6,351 nucleotides of DNA from Rickettsiales bacterium (GCA_947455845.1 CANGQE010000082.1:1-6351); one strand, 5' to 3'; shown: positions 1 to 5,539, numbered from the stretch's first letter. Numbers and translations are program-made. The notes: generated by a model from the letters alone, not told the origin.

Positions 1-1
1 A

Positions 2-124
2 ATTGCGGAGTTGTTTCAAACCACGAAACAGAATATTGGGCAGCATATTGCCAATATTTTCTTGGAAGGGGAGTTGGATGAAATTTCAACTGTAAAGAAA
101 TTCTTTACAGTTCAGAACGGGTGA
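2..124 (+). pseudogene. RhuM-family protein, truncated remnant (start outside window)
   Basis: The frame is open from the window edge and encodes 40 residues before TGA at 122-124. The peptide begins IAELFQTTKQNIGQHIANIF and continues through GELDEISTVKKFFTVQNG. This matches the N-terminal helix-turn-helix-like part of RhuM virulence-family proteins. It aligns without gaps to residues 36-75 of the RhuM-Fic protein encoded at 2792 (IADLFDRDKSVISRHLSNIF). Family members continue after this point with an EG or DGK turn and a conserved NLDVIISVGYRV-type segment. Here that part is missing: stops follow at once and no frame downstream restores it. The gene is therefore cut off after roughly 75 residues, assuming a normal start about 105 bases before the window. 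The product could be a short DNA-binding stub or nothing. RhuM proteins are associated with pathogenicity islands and prophages, but their biochemical role is not established. Homology is fairly certain; calling it dead is inference. Confidence 0.8.
88..112. repeat. Perfect 12-bp-arm palindrome inside the RhuM remnant
   Basis: Left arm AACTGTAAAGAA (88-99), single central base A100, right arm TTCTTTACAGTT (101-112). All twelve base pairs are perfect, and pairing stops at 87/113. It encodes the peptide TVKKFFTV. The centre is the third base of the K33 codon of the visible fragment. An unrelated palindrome has its centre at the aligned base of the second RhuM gene (2982-3008). The gene loses its RhuM coding sequence within about 12 bases of the right arm. 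Confidence 0.9.
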
Positions 125-207
125 TTTTGGTGAGATGAGTCTAGGATTTAAAACACATTATTCTCTGATAGAAGTTTCCACTCCCAACTTTTTCACACAT
201 GTCATTC

Positions 208-237
208 CTGACAAATGTTTTAGATTTGCGCTACAAT
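208..237 (+). promoter_or_regulatory. Predicted sigma70-type promoter for the Fic gene
   Basis: A -35-like CTGACA (208-213; 5 of 6 to TTGACA) and a -10-like TACAAT (232-237; 5 of 6 to TATAAT) are separated by 18 bases. The start would lie near 244, giving a leader of about 53 bases before the ATG at 298. An inverted repeat, TGTCA (200-204) and TGACA (209-213) around TTCC, overlaps the -35 box and could be an operator. That last point is inference. The leader from 247 to 299 contains no G at all and hence no Shine-Dalgarno sequence. Confidence 0.4.
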
Positions 238-297
238 ATTTAAGCGTTAAAAACCAACCCAAACTAAAAAAAAACCAAATCCCAAATATTTTTTTCC

Positions 298-1617
298 ATG
301 GAACAAATCAGAAATGCTTTAGATCTAAAGTTGGAATTGGATAAATTAAGACCAATTCCAAAAGAGCGAGAAGCAAAAATAATGCAGAAATTTCGTCTTG
401 ATTGGAATTACCACTCCAATCACTTAGAGGGAAATTCTCTGACATTTGGTGAAACCAGAATGCTGATTCTGCACGGGATCACTGCGCAAGGAAAGCCTCT
501 CAAAGATCACTTTGAAATTACCGGTCACGATGAAGCGATAAAATGGGTTGAAGAAATAGTAGTAGGTGATTTTCCGCTAACTGAAAATTTTATTCGCCAG
601 CTGCACCTTTTATTGTTGAAAGAATCTTACGAGGTAAGTGCTATAACCCCTGATGGGCAGCCAACGAGAAGGGTGATTGAGGTTGGAAAATATAAATCTG
701 CCGCGAATCACGTCTTAACTAAAACAGGTGAAACTTTTTATTTTGCTACGCCTGAAGAAACTCCGGCCAAGATGAATGACTTGCTTACTTGGTATCGCCA
801 AGAGTTGAGTAGTGATGATGTAAATCCAATAATCTTAGCGGCAGAATTTCATTACAAATTCATCTTAATCCATCCGTTTGACGATGGAAATGGCAGGGTC
901 GCAAGAGTTTTGATGAATTTCATTCTGATGAAGTTCAGGTTTCCACCTGTGATTATTAAAACAGAAGATAAGGAAAATTATTTTTCTGCTTTAAGACAAG
1001 CTGACGGTGGTTTGATAGAAAATTTTGTTGATTATATTGCGAAGAATTTGGTGCGTTCGTTGGAGATTATGGTTGCGGGAGCTAGAGGGGAAGAGATTGA
1101 GGAGTTGGACGATTTAGATAAAAAAATTGCCTTGCTCAAAAGTGAATTTAGAGGAGAGAAAAACAAAGCTGCGATTGTAAAAACGAAAGAGGCAATTCTG
1201 GCAATTTATGATGATTCTGTTGCTAGAGCTTTTAATAAATTTGTGGCTGCTTGTAGAAAGTTTGACGGGTTTTATGTAGAAAAAGAACTGCGTTTGATGA
1301 CAATGGGAAAGATGCCTTACTCATCTGATGCGTATGACTCAATAGCAGTTGTTAGAAGTAATATTAATGAGGGTACTACTGCGGTTTTGGCGTATTATCA
1401 TTATAAAAGTCTTAATCGATCAGGATGCGAAGATTTTAACTTTAGAAGTGAAATAGAATTCAAATTTGGACTAGGAAAATATAGTTTAACATCACTCCCA
1501 AATCATGAAATAATCACAAAATCTTACGATCAAGAAATCACAGATGAGGAAATAGATAGGCTGGTCAGGCTAGAAACCGAGAGGCATTACCAAATAATTG
1601 AAAAGAAAATTTATTAG
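298..1617 (+). CDS. Fic family protein (class II, predicted AMP-transferase)
   Basis: The 439-residue protein has a complete Fic active-site loop HPFDDGNGRVAR at residues 192-203. This supplies catalytic H192, D196, the GNGR phosphate-binding turn and the second arginine R203. The N-terminal part holds the inhibitory helix motif [S/T]xxxE[G/N] as S40-N-H-L-E44-G45. E44 would pair with R203 and block ATP, which makes this a class II, self-inhibited Fic. Residues about 120-141 (RRVIEVGKYKSAANHV region) form the beta-hairpin flap that docks target proteins. Known relatives transfer AMP from ATP to a protein hydroxyl group; the target here is unknown. The C-terminal 170 residues (from about 265, charged, ELDDLDKKIALLK and onward) do not match a winged helix or other domain I recognise. 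The start is ATG 298: it places S40xxxEG at the usual spacing, although no Shine-Dalgarno is present. The gene ends in TAG, so TAG is a real stop here. Its neighbours are RhuM and RhuM-Fic genes, suggesting a toxin-type accessory cluster. Confidence 0.92.
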   Translation: MEQIRNALDLKLELDKLRPIPKEREAKIMQKFRLDWNYHSNHLEGNSLTFGETRMLILHGITAQGKPLKDHFEITGHDEAIKWVEEIVVGDFPLTENFIRQLHLLLLKESYEVSAITPDGQPTRRVIEVGKYKSAANHVLTKTGETFYFATPEETPAKMNDLLTWYRQELSSDDVNPIILAAEFHYKFILIHPFDDGNGRVARVLMNFILMKFRFPPVIIKTEDKENYFSALRQADGGLIENFVDYIAKNLVRSLEIMVAGARGEEIEELDDLDKKIALLKSEFRGEKNKAAIVKTKEAILAIYDDSVARAFNKFVAACRKFDGFYVEKELRLMTMGKMPYSSDAYDSIAVVRSNINEGTTAVLAYYHYKSLNRSGCEDFNFRSEIEFKFGLGKYSLTSLPNHEIITKSYDQEITDEEIDRLVRLETERHYQIIEKKIY

Positions 1618-1628
1618 GCTTACGTCCT

Positions 1629-1800
1629 GCTAAACAGAATCTAGTTTGTCTCAGCAGTCTAAAACGCCAATGGCGTTTGATCCACATTCTTTTTCAAAGA
1701 GGGCCATCCGTGCGGAAAGGCCTCTTTGAAAAAGAGGGTGGATAATCGCGTTAGCGATCAGACGGGTGATTTTCTTAAAAACAAATTCGATCTGTTTAGC
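1629..1800. repeat. Branched palindromic element between convergent genes (possible terminator or small mobile repeat)
   Basis: Nested inverted repeats fill the gap between fic and the tfoX-like gene. An outer 10-bp pair GCTAAACAGA (1629-1638) and TCTGTTTAGC (1791-1800) encloses GTCT (1657-1660) and AGAC (1760-1763). Inside are three hairpins. The first is AAACGCCA with TGGCGTTT (1662-1678). The second is a long stem at 1680-1743 whose 15-bp core pairs 1688-1702 with 1721-1735, flanked by TCCAC and GTGGA. The third is ATCGC with GCGAT (1745-1758). The two halves are diverged reverse complements, so the whole can fold as a four-way junction. No protein is encoded, and no clear target-site duplication is visible. 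It may terminate transcription from both sides. It looks like a dispersed palindromic repeat or MITE, but copy number cannot be judged from one window. Confidence 0.8.
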
Positions 1801-1849
1801 TTTTTGCTGCCATGCTTAGAATTACCTCGAAGAAGATATTTTGAATAGG

Positions 1850-2266
1850 CTATTTCTTGATGATTTTTCTGCGTAGCTTTTGGAAGACTTCTTTTGCTGG
1901 AATTCCTTTGTCATTTTCCATTTCTTTAAGCGCTGACTTAATTTTTTTACTACTCACCGCCACCGCGTAAGCCTTCCTCGCCCACTCGCACAACCTCTCC
2001 TGATCTTCCAAAATTTCCGCCGGAACTTGCCAGTAAGACATTGACCTACGTTGTCCTTTAGCTTCGTAAGTGAAGGGTTCGGAGTCGGTGGCTTGGTAGT
2101 CGGGGCGGTTGGAGTCGTTTACTTTGAGATAGAATGTGCTATCGGCGATTAGGCCAAACATGAGATTTTGGTGGTAGATTCCGTAGCCGCCGAACATGCG
2201 GCGGGCGACTACTTTTCCCCAAGGGGCGAGCAAATCAATTAGGTGATTTGAGTAGTCGTTGCTCAT
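1850..2266 (-). CDS. TfoX/Sxy N-terminal domain protein
   Basis: The 138-residue protein carries the TfoX N-terminal domain. The hallmark RRMFGGYGIYHQNLMFGLIA is at residues 22-41, then FYLKVND (45-51), EPFTYEAKG (63-71) and SMSYWQVP (75-82), followed by a helix EWARKAYAVAV (94-104). The C-terminal tail (about 105-138) is lysine-rich and probably extends the last helix. The C-terminal helix-hairpin-helix domain of full-length Sxy/TfoX, the natural competence regulator of gammaproteobacteria, is absent. Stand-alone TfoX_N proteins of 100-140 residues are common in alphaproteobacteria, and their function is not settled. The ATG overlaps the stop of the arsC-like gene by one base (TAATG), so translation is probably coupled and the two genes form one unit. 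The coding sequence appears richer in G+C than fic or lpxC. The family is confident; a competence role is not supported. Confidence 0.88.
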   Translation of the reverse strand: MSNDYSNHLIDLLAPWGKVVARRMFGGYGIYHQNLMFGLIADSTFYLKVNDSNRPDYQATDSEPFTYEAKGQRRSMSYWQVPAEILEDQERLCEWARKAYAVAVSSKKIKSALKEMENDKGIPAKEVFQKLRRKIIKK

Positions 2267-2610
2267 TACACAATTTCTAAAATATTTTCGGTGGGGCGGC
2301 CGATGGCGGCTTTATTGCCGTTGATGACGATTGGTCTTTCCAGAAGTTTTGGGGTTTTTATGATTGCAGTGATTAAATCTTCGTCGCTGAGATTCTTGTC
2401 GTCCAAATTTTGCTCTTTAAATTCATCCTCTTTCGTGCGCATGATATCGCGCACCGGTAGTTTTAGTTTGGCTAGAATCTCTTTAATTTCAGCTTCTGAA
2501 AGACCTTGTTCAAGATAAAGAATAACCTGTGGTGTGATGCCTTTATTTTGCAATAATTCCAAAGCCTGTCTTGACTTGCTGCATTTTGGATTGTGATAAA
2601 TTTTGATCAT
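2266..2610 (-). CDS. arsC: ArsC/YfgD-family reductase (glutaredoxin-type arsenate reductase fold)
   Basis: From ATG at 2610 the protein has 114 residues and begins MIKIYHNPKCSKSRQALELL, the thioredoxin-fold strand followed by the catalytic cysteine C10 in NPKCSKSR. The three arginines that bind arsenate in E. coli ArsC have counterparts: R58 (IMRTKEDEF), R92 (ERPIV) and R105 (GRPTENILEIV). The sequence pattern is closer to the YfgD branch (HNP-CSKSR, LYLE, KEDEFKE-NL) than to plasmid ArsC. True arsenate reduction is therefore possible but not shown: no ArsR, ArsB or Acr3 gene is nearby. A TTG ten codons upstream (2640) would add MSPSAHFLLQ, which no family member needs, so ATG 2610 is preferred. 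The gene is first in a two-gene minus-strand unit with the TfoX-domain gene, overlapping it by one base. It diverges from rhuM-fic. Confidence 0.9.
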   Translation of the reverse strand: MIKIYHNPKCSKSRQALELLQNKGITPQVILYLEQGLSEAEIKEILAKLKLPVRDIMRTKEDEFKEQNLDDKNLSDEDLITAIIKTPKLLERPIVINGNKAAIGRPTENILEIV

Positions 2611-2667
2611 TTGTAAAAGAAAATGTGCTGATGGTGACAAAAGTTAGCTCGGCTAGATGGTTCTAAC

Positions 2668-2713
2668 GTAATTTTTAGATGACGGATATTAACTCTACAA
2701 AAATAAAAATTAC
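2668..2713. repeat. AT-rich inverted repeat in the divergent arsC / rhuM-fic spacer
   Basis: GTAATTTTTA (2668-2677) and TAAAAATTAC (2704-2713) are perfect 10-bp reverse complements separated by 26 bases. The position suits a regulatory site for either divergent gene. On the minus strand, TTGTAG (2700-2695) and TAAAAA (2677-2672) with a 17-base spacer form a weak promoter candidate for arsC that would lie inside it. At this A+T content such arms may also arise by chance. Confidence 0.35.
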
Positions 2714-2731
2714 TTACCAAAAATAACCCCA

Positions 2732-2790
2732 GTTAAAACATAAAACCAAACTCGTTTTAACAAATCACCTTAAATCAAATCACCTAAATT
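2732..2790 (+). promoter_or_regulatory. Candidate operator region just upstream of rhuM-fic
   Basis: An 8-bp inverted repeat, GTTAAAAC (2732-2739) with GTTTTAAC (2754-2761), runs directly into two tandem 15-base units. CAAATCACCT begins at 2761 and again at 2776, followed by TAAAT and AAATT. The second unit ends two bases before the ATG at 2792. No G occurs from 2755 to the start codon, so there is no Shine-Dalgarno. Repeats sitting on the start suggest autoregulation by the helix-turn-helix product, which is inference. No convincing -10/-35 pair was found. Confidence 0.45.
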
Positions 2791-2981
2791 TATGAAAACA
2801 CCAAAATCAGAAATCATCATTTACCAATCAAAAAGCAAAAAAGGCCAAGTTGAGGTTCAGATAAAAGGGGAAACTCTGTGGCTTAGTTTGCAGCAAATTG
2901 CTGACTTGTTTGATCGTGATAAGTCAGTGATCTCGCGGCATTTAAGCAATATTTTTAAGGTAGATAAATTGGATAGAAAGT

Positions 2982-3008
2982 CAGTTGTTGCAAAAAATGC
3001 AACAACTG
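2982..3008. repeat. 11-bp-arm palindrome inside the RhuM module of rhuM-fic
   Basis: Left arm CAGTTGTTGCA (2982-2992), spacer AAAAA (2993-2997), right arm TGCAACAACTG (2998-3008). All eleven pairs are perfect. It encodes SVVAKNATTA (residues 64-73) and is centred on base 2995, the third base of the K68 codon. K68 aligns with K33 of the remnant at the window start, whose own palindrome is also centred on that codon's third base (100). The two arm sequences share no obvious similarity. Confidence 0.9.
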
Positions 3009-3493
3009 CGGCTGATGGAAAAATTTACCAAGTTGAGTATTTTGATCTCGATGTAATCCTTGCGGTGGGATATCGCGTTAACTCCAAGCAGGGTGCCGCT
3101 TTTCGTCAGTGGTCAAACGCTGTTCTGAAGGAATATTTAACCAAGGGTTATTCTATTAATCGTAAGCGACTCGAAGAAAATGCACGTGAGTTTGAGGCAG
3201 CTCTTGAGCTCATTAGTAAAGCTGCGAAAAGCCCAGAATTGTCTCTCGATGCTGGTCGGGGATTGGTGGATATTGTTACGCGCTACGCTCAAACTTTTTT
3301 GCTGTTGCAGCGTTATGATGAAGGGTTGTTGTCCGAACCTTCTACGCAAAAAGGTGGGAAGTTGCAAAGTGTGCAGGAGGCGAAGGCATCTTTGGCTGGT
3401 TTAAAAAAAGGTTTAATTTCTCGTGGTGAGGCGACAGAGCTTTTCGCTAAAGAGCGCGAAGATGGTTTGGCGGCGCTTTTAGGGAATTTGGAG

Positions 3494-3496
3494 TAG
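3494..3496 (+). other. In-frame amber codon splitting rhuM-fic
   Basis: TAG follows GGG AAT TTG GAG and precedes ACG GTT TTT GGG, all in one frame. The same triplet ends fic (1617), the tfoX-like gene and lpxC, so it is a genuine stop in this genome. The following context (ACG) is not the CARYYA type known to promote readthrough. Confidence 0.9.
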
Positions 3497-3787
3497 ACGG
3501 TTTTTGGGGATCCTGCTTATCCGACAATTGAATCTAAAGCAGCGCATTTACTTTATTTTGTGGTGAAGAACCACCCATTTATTGATGGCAATAAACGTAG
3601 TGCGGCATTTTTGTTTGTGGATTTTTTGAATCGTAATGGACGCTTGGTAGGGGATGATGGTCGGGTGATTATTAATGACATTGGGTTGGCAGCCTTAACT
3701 CTTTTGGTGGCAGAGTCTTTGCCGGTCAATAAAGAAAGTATGATTAAGTTGATTTTGAATATGTTGGCTTTGAAGGGTGGAGCTTAG
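3497..3787 (+). pseudogene. Detached Fic/DOC catalytic half of rhuM-fic
   Basis: The 96 codons after the amber stop encode an intact DOC-type Fic core. TVFGDPAYPTIESKAAHLLY leads to the active-site motif HPFIDGNKRSAAF (motif HPFIDGNKR at 3572-3598) and NRNGRLVGDDGR, then the closing helices to LKGGA. In the motif, lysine replaces the second glycine of HPFxDGNGR. This is the arrangement of the phage P1 toxin Doc, which phosphorylates EF-Tu rather than adding AMP, so kinase-like chemistry is possible. The only start available for independent translation near the motif is a GTG (3560 or 3563), which would drop part of the fold and has no ribosome-binding site. Independent expression is therefore doubtful. 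Confidence 0.8.
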
Positions 3788-3819
3788 AGGTAGTTTGTTT
3801 AAAAAATTTTTATTCACTC

Positions 3820-3920
3820 TCGTCATCCTTGATCCTGAAAGGATCGAGGATCTCAGGAGTTTATCTCGAAAAAGCCAAACTCCTGGGATCCTCGGTCACA
3901 TTCGCGAGCAAGGATGACGA
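3820..3920. repeat. 101-bp palindromic repeat, probable bidirectional terminator
   Basis: Outer arms TCGTCATCCTTG (3820-3831) and CAAGGATGACGA (3909-3920) pair over 12 bp. Inner arms at 3845-3862 (CGAGGATCTCAGGAGTTT) and 3877-3894 pair over 18 bp with one T/G mismatch. A side hairpin GATCC-TGAAA-GGATC (3831-3845) projects from the left half. This is the CGTCATCC...GAGGATCCCAGGAGTTT type of dispersed palindrome I associate with alphaproteobacterial genomes (from memory). It lies between convergent rhuM-fic and lpxC, so it could end both transcripts. A run of A then T at 3801-3811 precedes it. Confidence 0.85.
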
Positions 3921-3935
3921 TGTGGGGTCACTAAC

Positions 3936-4796
3936 CTAAATAACCCGCCAAGCAGTCTCATCTTTAAAAATTTCGTGCAGCAATTTATTGTTAATTCCGT
4001 GACCGGCTTTTGAAGCGGTGAAGTGGCCTAGAATGTAGTGTCCGGCTAGGTAAACGTCGCCGATAAAATCAATGGTTTTATGACGTACAAACTCATCACC
4101 GTAGCGCAGGCCGCCCGTATTCACGATGCCATTTTCGTCGACTACAATGGCATTGTCCAAGGAGCCGCCTTTAGCTAAACCCATTTTGTGCATTTGTTCA
4201 ACTTCATGCTTGAAGCAGAAGGTGCGGGCGCGGCAAAGGTCATTTTTGAAGGATGTAAAAGTGGAATGGTAGTCAAATTTTTGCTGCTGAATTTCTTTGT
4301 GGTCGAAATCAATATGCAGGTCGATGGAAAATTCTTTTGAAGGTTCAACTTCAATAAATTTGCCTTTTTCTTCAACTCGTACTTTTTTTAATATTTCGAT
4401 AACGCGTCTTGGTTGTTCTTGGGTGTTGATTCCGGCGCATTCTAGTAAAAATACGAAAGGCTCAGAGCTGCCATCCATTATTGGAATTTCAGGGCCGTTA
4501 ATTTCGATAAGAAGATTGTCAATTCCGCAACCCCAAATTGCTGCCATTAAATGCTCAATGGTAGAAACTTTTGCTCCAGCACTATTGGTAAGAGTGGTTC
4601 CAAGGTTGGTTCCGATAACATTTTTGTAATGGGCTTTAATGACATTATCTTGGTTGGGTAGGTCAATTCTTTTGAAGACAATTCCGGTATCGCAAGGGGC
4701 TGGAAATAGAGTCATCAAAGCGTTTTCGCCACTATGTAATCCGACTCCTGAGCAGCTGATTTTATTGTTAATCGTTTTTTGAGAGACTGTGATCAT
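3936..4796 (-). CDS. lpxC: UDP-3-O-acyl-N-acetylglucosamine deacetylase LpxC
   Basis: LpxC removes the acetyl group from UDP-3-O-acyl-GlcNAc. This is the committed, zinc-dependent step of lipid A synthesis in the cytoplasm. The 286-residue protein is nearly full length for the short LpxC type. Zinc ligands are H82 (in TIEHLMAA), H239 and D243 (in FVRHKTIDFIGD). E81, K240 and H266 (in KAGHGINN) match the E. coli catalytic residues E78, K239 and H265. GVGLHSGE (17-24), PIMDGSSEPF (105-114) and RARTF (189-193) are further family signatures. There is no fused FabZ dehydratase, as Bacteroidota would have, which argues for a proteobacterium. ATG 4796 gives the normal N-terminus. There is no clear Shine-Dalgarno, only AAAGAA about 12 bases upstream. 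The gene lies 32 bases behind the RDD gene, probably last in an operon with it and thiL. In many alphaproteobacteria lpxC instead follows ftsZ. Confidence 0.97.
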   Translation of the reverse strand: MITVSQKTINNKISCSGVGLHSGENALMTLFPAPCDTGIVFKRIDLPNQDNVIKAHYKNVIGTNLGTTLTNSAGAKVSTIEHLMAAIWGCGIDNLLIEINGPEIPIMDGSSEPFVFLLECAGINTQEQPRRVIEILKKVRVEEKGKFIEVEPSKEFSIDLHIDFDHKEIQQQKFDYHSTFTSFKNDLCRARTFCFKHEVEQMHKMGLAKGGSLDNAIVVDENGIVNTGGLRYGDEFVRHKTIDFIGDVYLAGHYILGHFTASKAGHGINNKLLHEIFKDETAWRVI

Positions 4797-4828
4797 ATTT
4801 TAAAAATTCTTTAAATTTACTGATGAGT

Positions 4829-5539
4829 TTACGAAGAGATCGCAACTTCTGAATTCTGATTTTTTCTCCAAGGATATTTTGCCTCAGTACGACCATTGAT
4901 TAAAACAGTGTTGCAAATCATGTCGTAAGCAGTGGTTTTCTTTCTGGTAAAAATGTGAATTTGTACCCAAAGCAGGAAGGAAATTCCTAAGAAAACGTTA
5001 AGCTCGGATGCGGTCACCGTTTGGAAGAAGTTAAGGTTATTTCTTATCTGATAACTCATTAAATAGAAAATAAAGGCGAATGGTAATATTGAGAGAAAAT
5101 AGTGCGACATTCCACGCCAAAAAGTTATTTTAGAATCATCCTCTTCTCTTACAATCATGATTTTAGTAATGCGCTTGCCAATAGTGGCTTTCCAAGCTGA
5201 AGAGTTGAGGTAAGAGTGATAAAATGCGCCAACTAAAATAACGATTGTGTAGAAAAGTAGGGCGTAAATAAAGATGCGGTTGCTGACAATATATTCAATA
5301 TGTTCGGGGGTATTCTTAATAGTTGCGGTACCAAAATGCTCATTAAAACCCTGCATGAATATTACGATTTGGTTGTTGAGCCACAAAGTTCCTAAAGTTT
5401 GCATTACGATAATGCGTAGAAATAAAACGATCCAGATATCAAGCATGGCGGCGCCACTACGGCGAGAAGAAGAGGCGTATCTTTGTTTTTCTAATTTTTG
5501 TTCAGGAGAATGGTCGCTTAAAAATTTTTTAATGCTCAT
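4829..5539 (-). CDS. RDD family membrane protein
   Basis: From ATG 5539 the protein has 236 residues. After a charged cytoplasmic N-terminus, RRSGAAMLDIWIVLFL (about 26-41) opens the first membrane helix and holds the family's Arg and first Asp. A second helix is at about 90-108 (FIYALLFYTIVILVGAF). It is followed by the typical loop WKATIGKRITKIMIV (116-130). A third helix is LSILPFAFIFYLM (149-161) and a fourth VFLGISFLLWVQIHIF (182-197). KKTTAYDMICNTVLI (200-214) then supplies the last conserved Asp. RDD proteins are inner-membrane proteins of mostly unknown function; some have been linked to ion antiport. Its start lies inside the last codons of thiL (11-base overlap), pointing to translational coupling. 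A TTG two codons earlier (5545) is possible but unneeded. The link to thiL and lpxC is positional only. Confidence 0.85.
   Translation of the reverse strand: MSIKKFLSDHSPEQKLEKQRYASSSRRSGAAMLDIWIVLFLRIIVMQTLGTLWLNNQIVIFMQGFNEHFGTATIKNTPEHIEYIVSNRIFIYALLFYTIVILVGAFYHSYLNSSAWKATIGKRITKIMIVREEDDSKITFWRGMSHYFLSILPFAFIFYLMSYQIRNNLNFFQTVTASELNVFLGISFLLWVQIHIFTRKKTTAYDMICNTVLINGRTEAKYPWRKNQNSEVAISS

Larger units (their letters stand above)
2792..3787 (+). pseudogene. RhuM-Fic/DOC fusion gene interrupted by one in-frame TAG
   Basis: One frame runs from ATG 2792 to TAG-terminated codon 234 and continues in the same frame to the end of a Fic/DOC domain at 3787. That makes 331 sense codons plus the stop, the length I expect for RhuM-Fic fusions. 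Residues 1-120 are the RhuM module: GETLWLSLQQIADLF (26-40), a helix-turn-helix-like DKSVISRHLSNIF (43-55), then YFDLDVILAVGYRVNS (83-98) and AAFRQWSNAVLKEYL (102-116). A charged helical linker follows (about 120-180). The protein stops after GNLE. The codons beyond read TVFGDPAYPTIESKAAHLLY and onward, joining seamlessly to HPFIDGNKRSAAF. Relatives, as I recall them, have Q at the stop position, so CAG to TAG is the simplest change. Nothing else is damaged, so the lesion is recent, or the stop is occasionally read. The likely original role is a DNA-binding toxin or regulator. The product now made would be a 234-residue RhuM protein without Fic activity. Confidence 0.88.

Noticed and set aside
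294..303. TTCCATGGAA palindrome over the fic start codon
   Set aside because: Ten bases of perfect symmetry are expected occasionally by chance, and no second copy or related site supports a role.
135..344. 69-codon plus-strand reading frame before and overlapping fic
   Set aside because: It overlaps the fic start in another frame, has no family resemblance and runs through the promoter and A-rich leader; treated as chance.
2611..2640. TTG start adding ten residues to the ArsC-like protein
   Set aside because: The extra MSPSAHFLLQ has no counterpart in the family; ATG 2610 starts directly with the conserved first strand.
3137..3404. Reading frames on both strands overlapping the linker region of rhuM-fic
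   Set aside because: They lie wholly inside a recognised coding sequence, and their peptides resemble no protein family.
3494..3496. Alternative genetic code with TAG as a sense codon
   Set aside because: fic, the tfoX-like gene and lpxC all end naturally at TAG at family-typical lengths.
3560..3787. Independent small Fic/DOC gene starting at GTG 3560
   Set aside because: The frame is continuous with rhuM-fic back through the amber codon, and the sequence before the GTG is conserved Fic domain; it is a detached half, not a separate gene.
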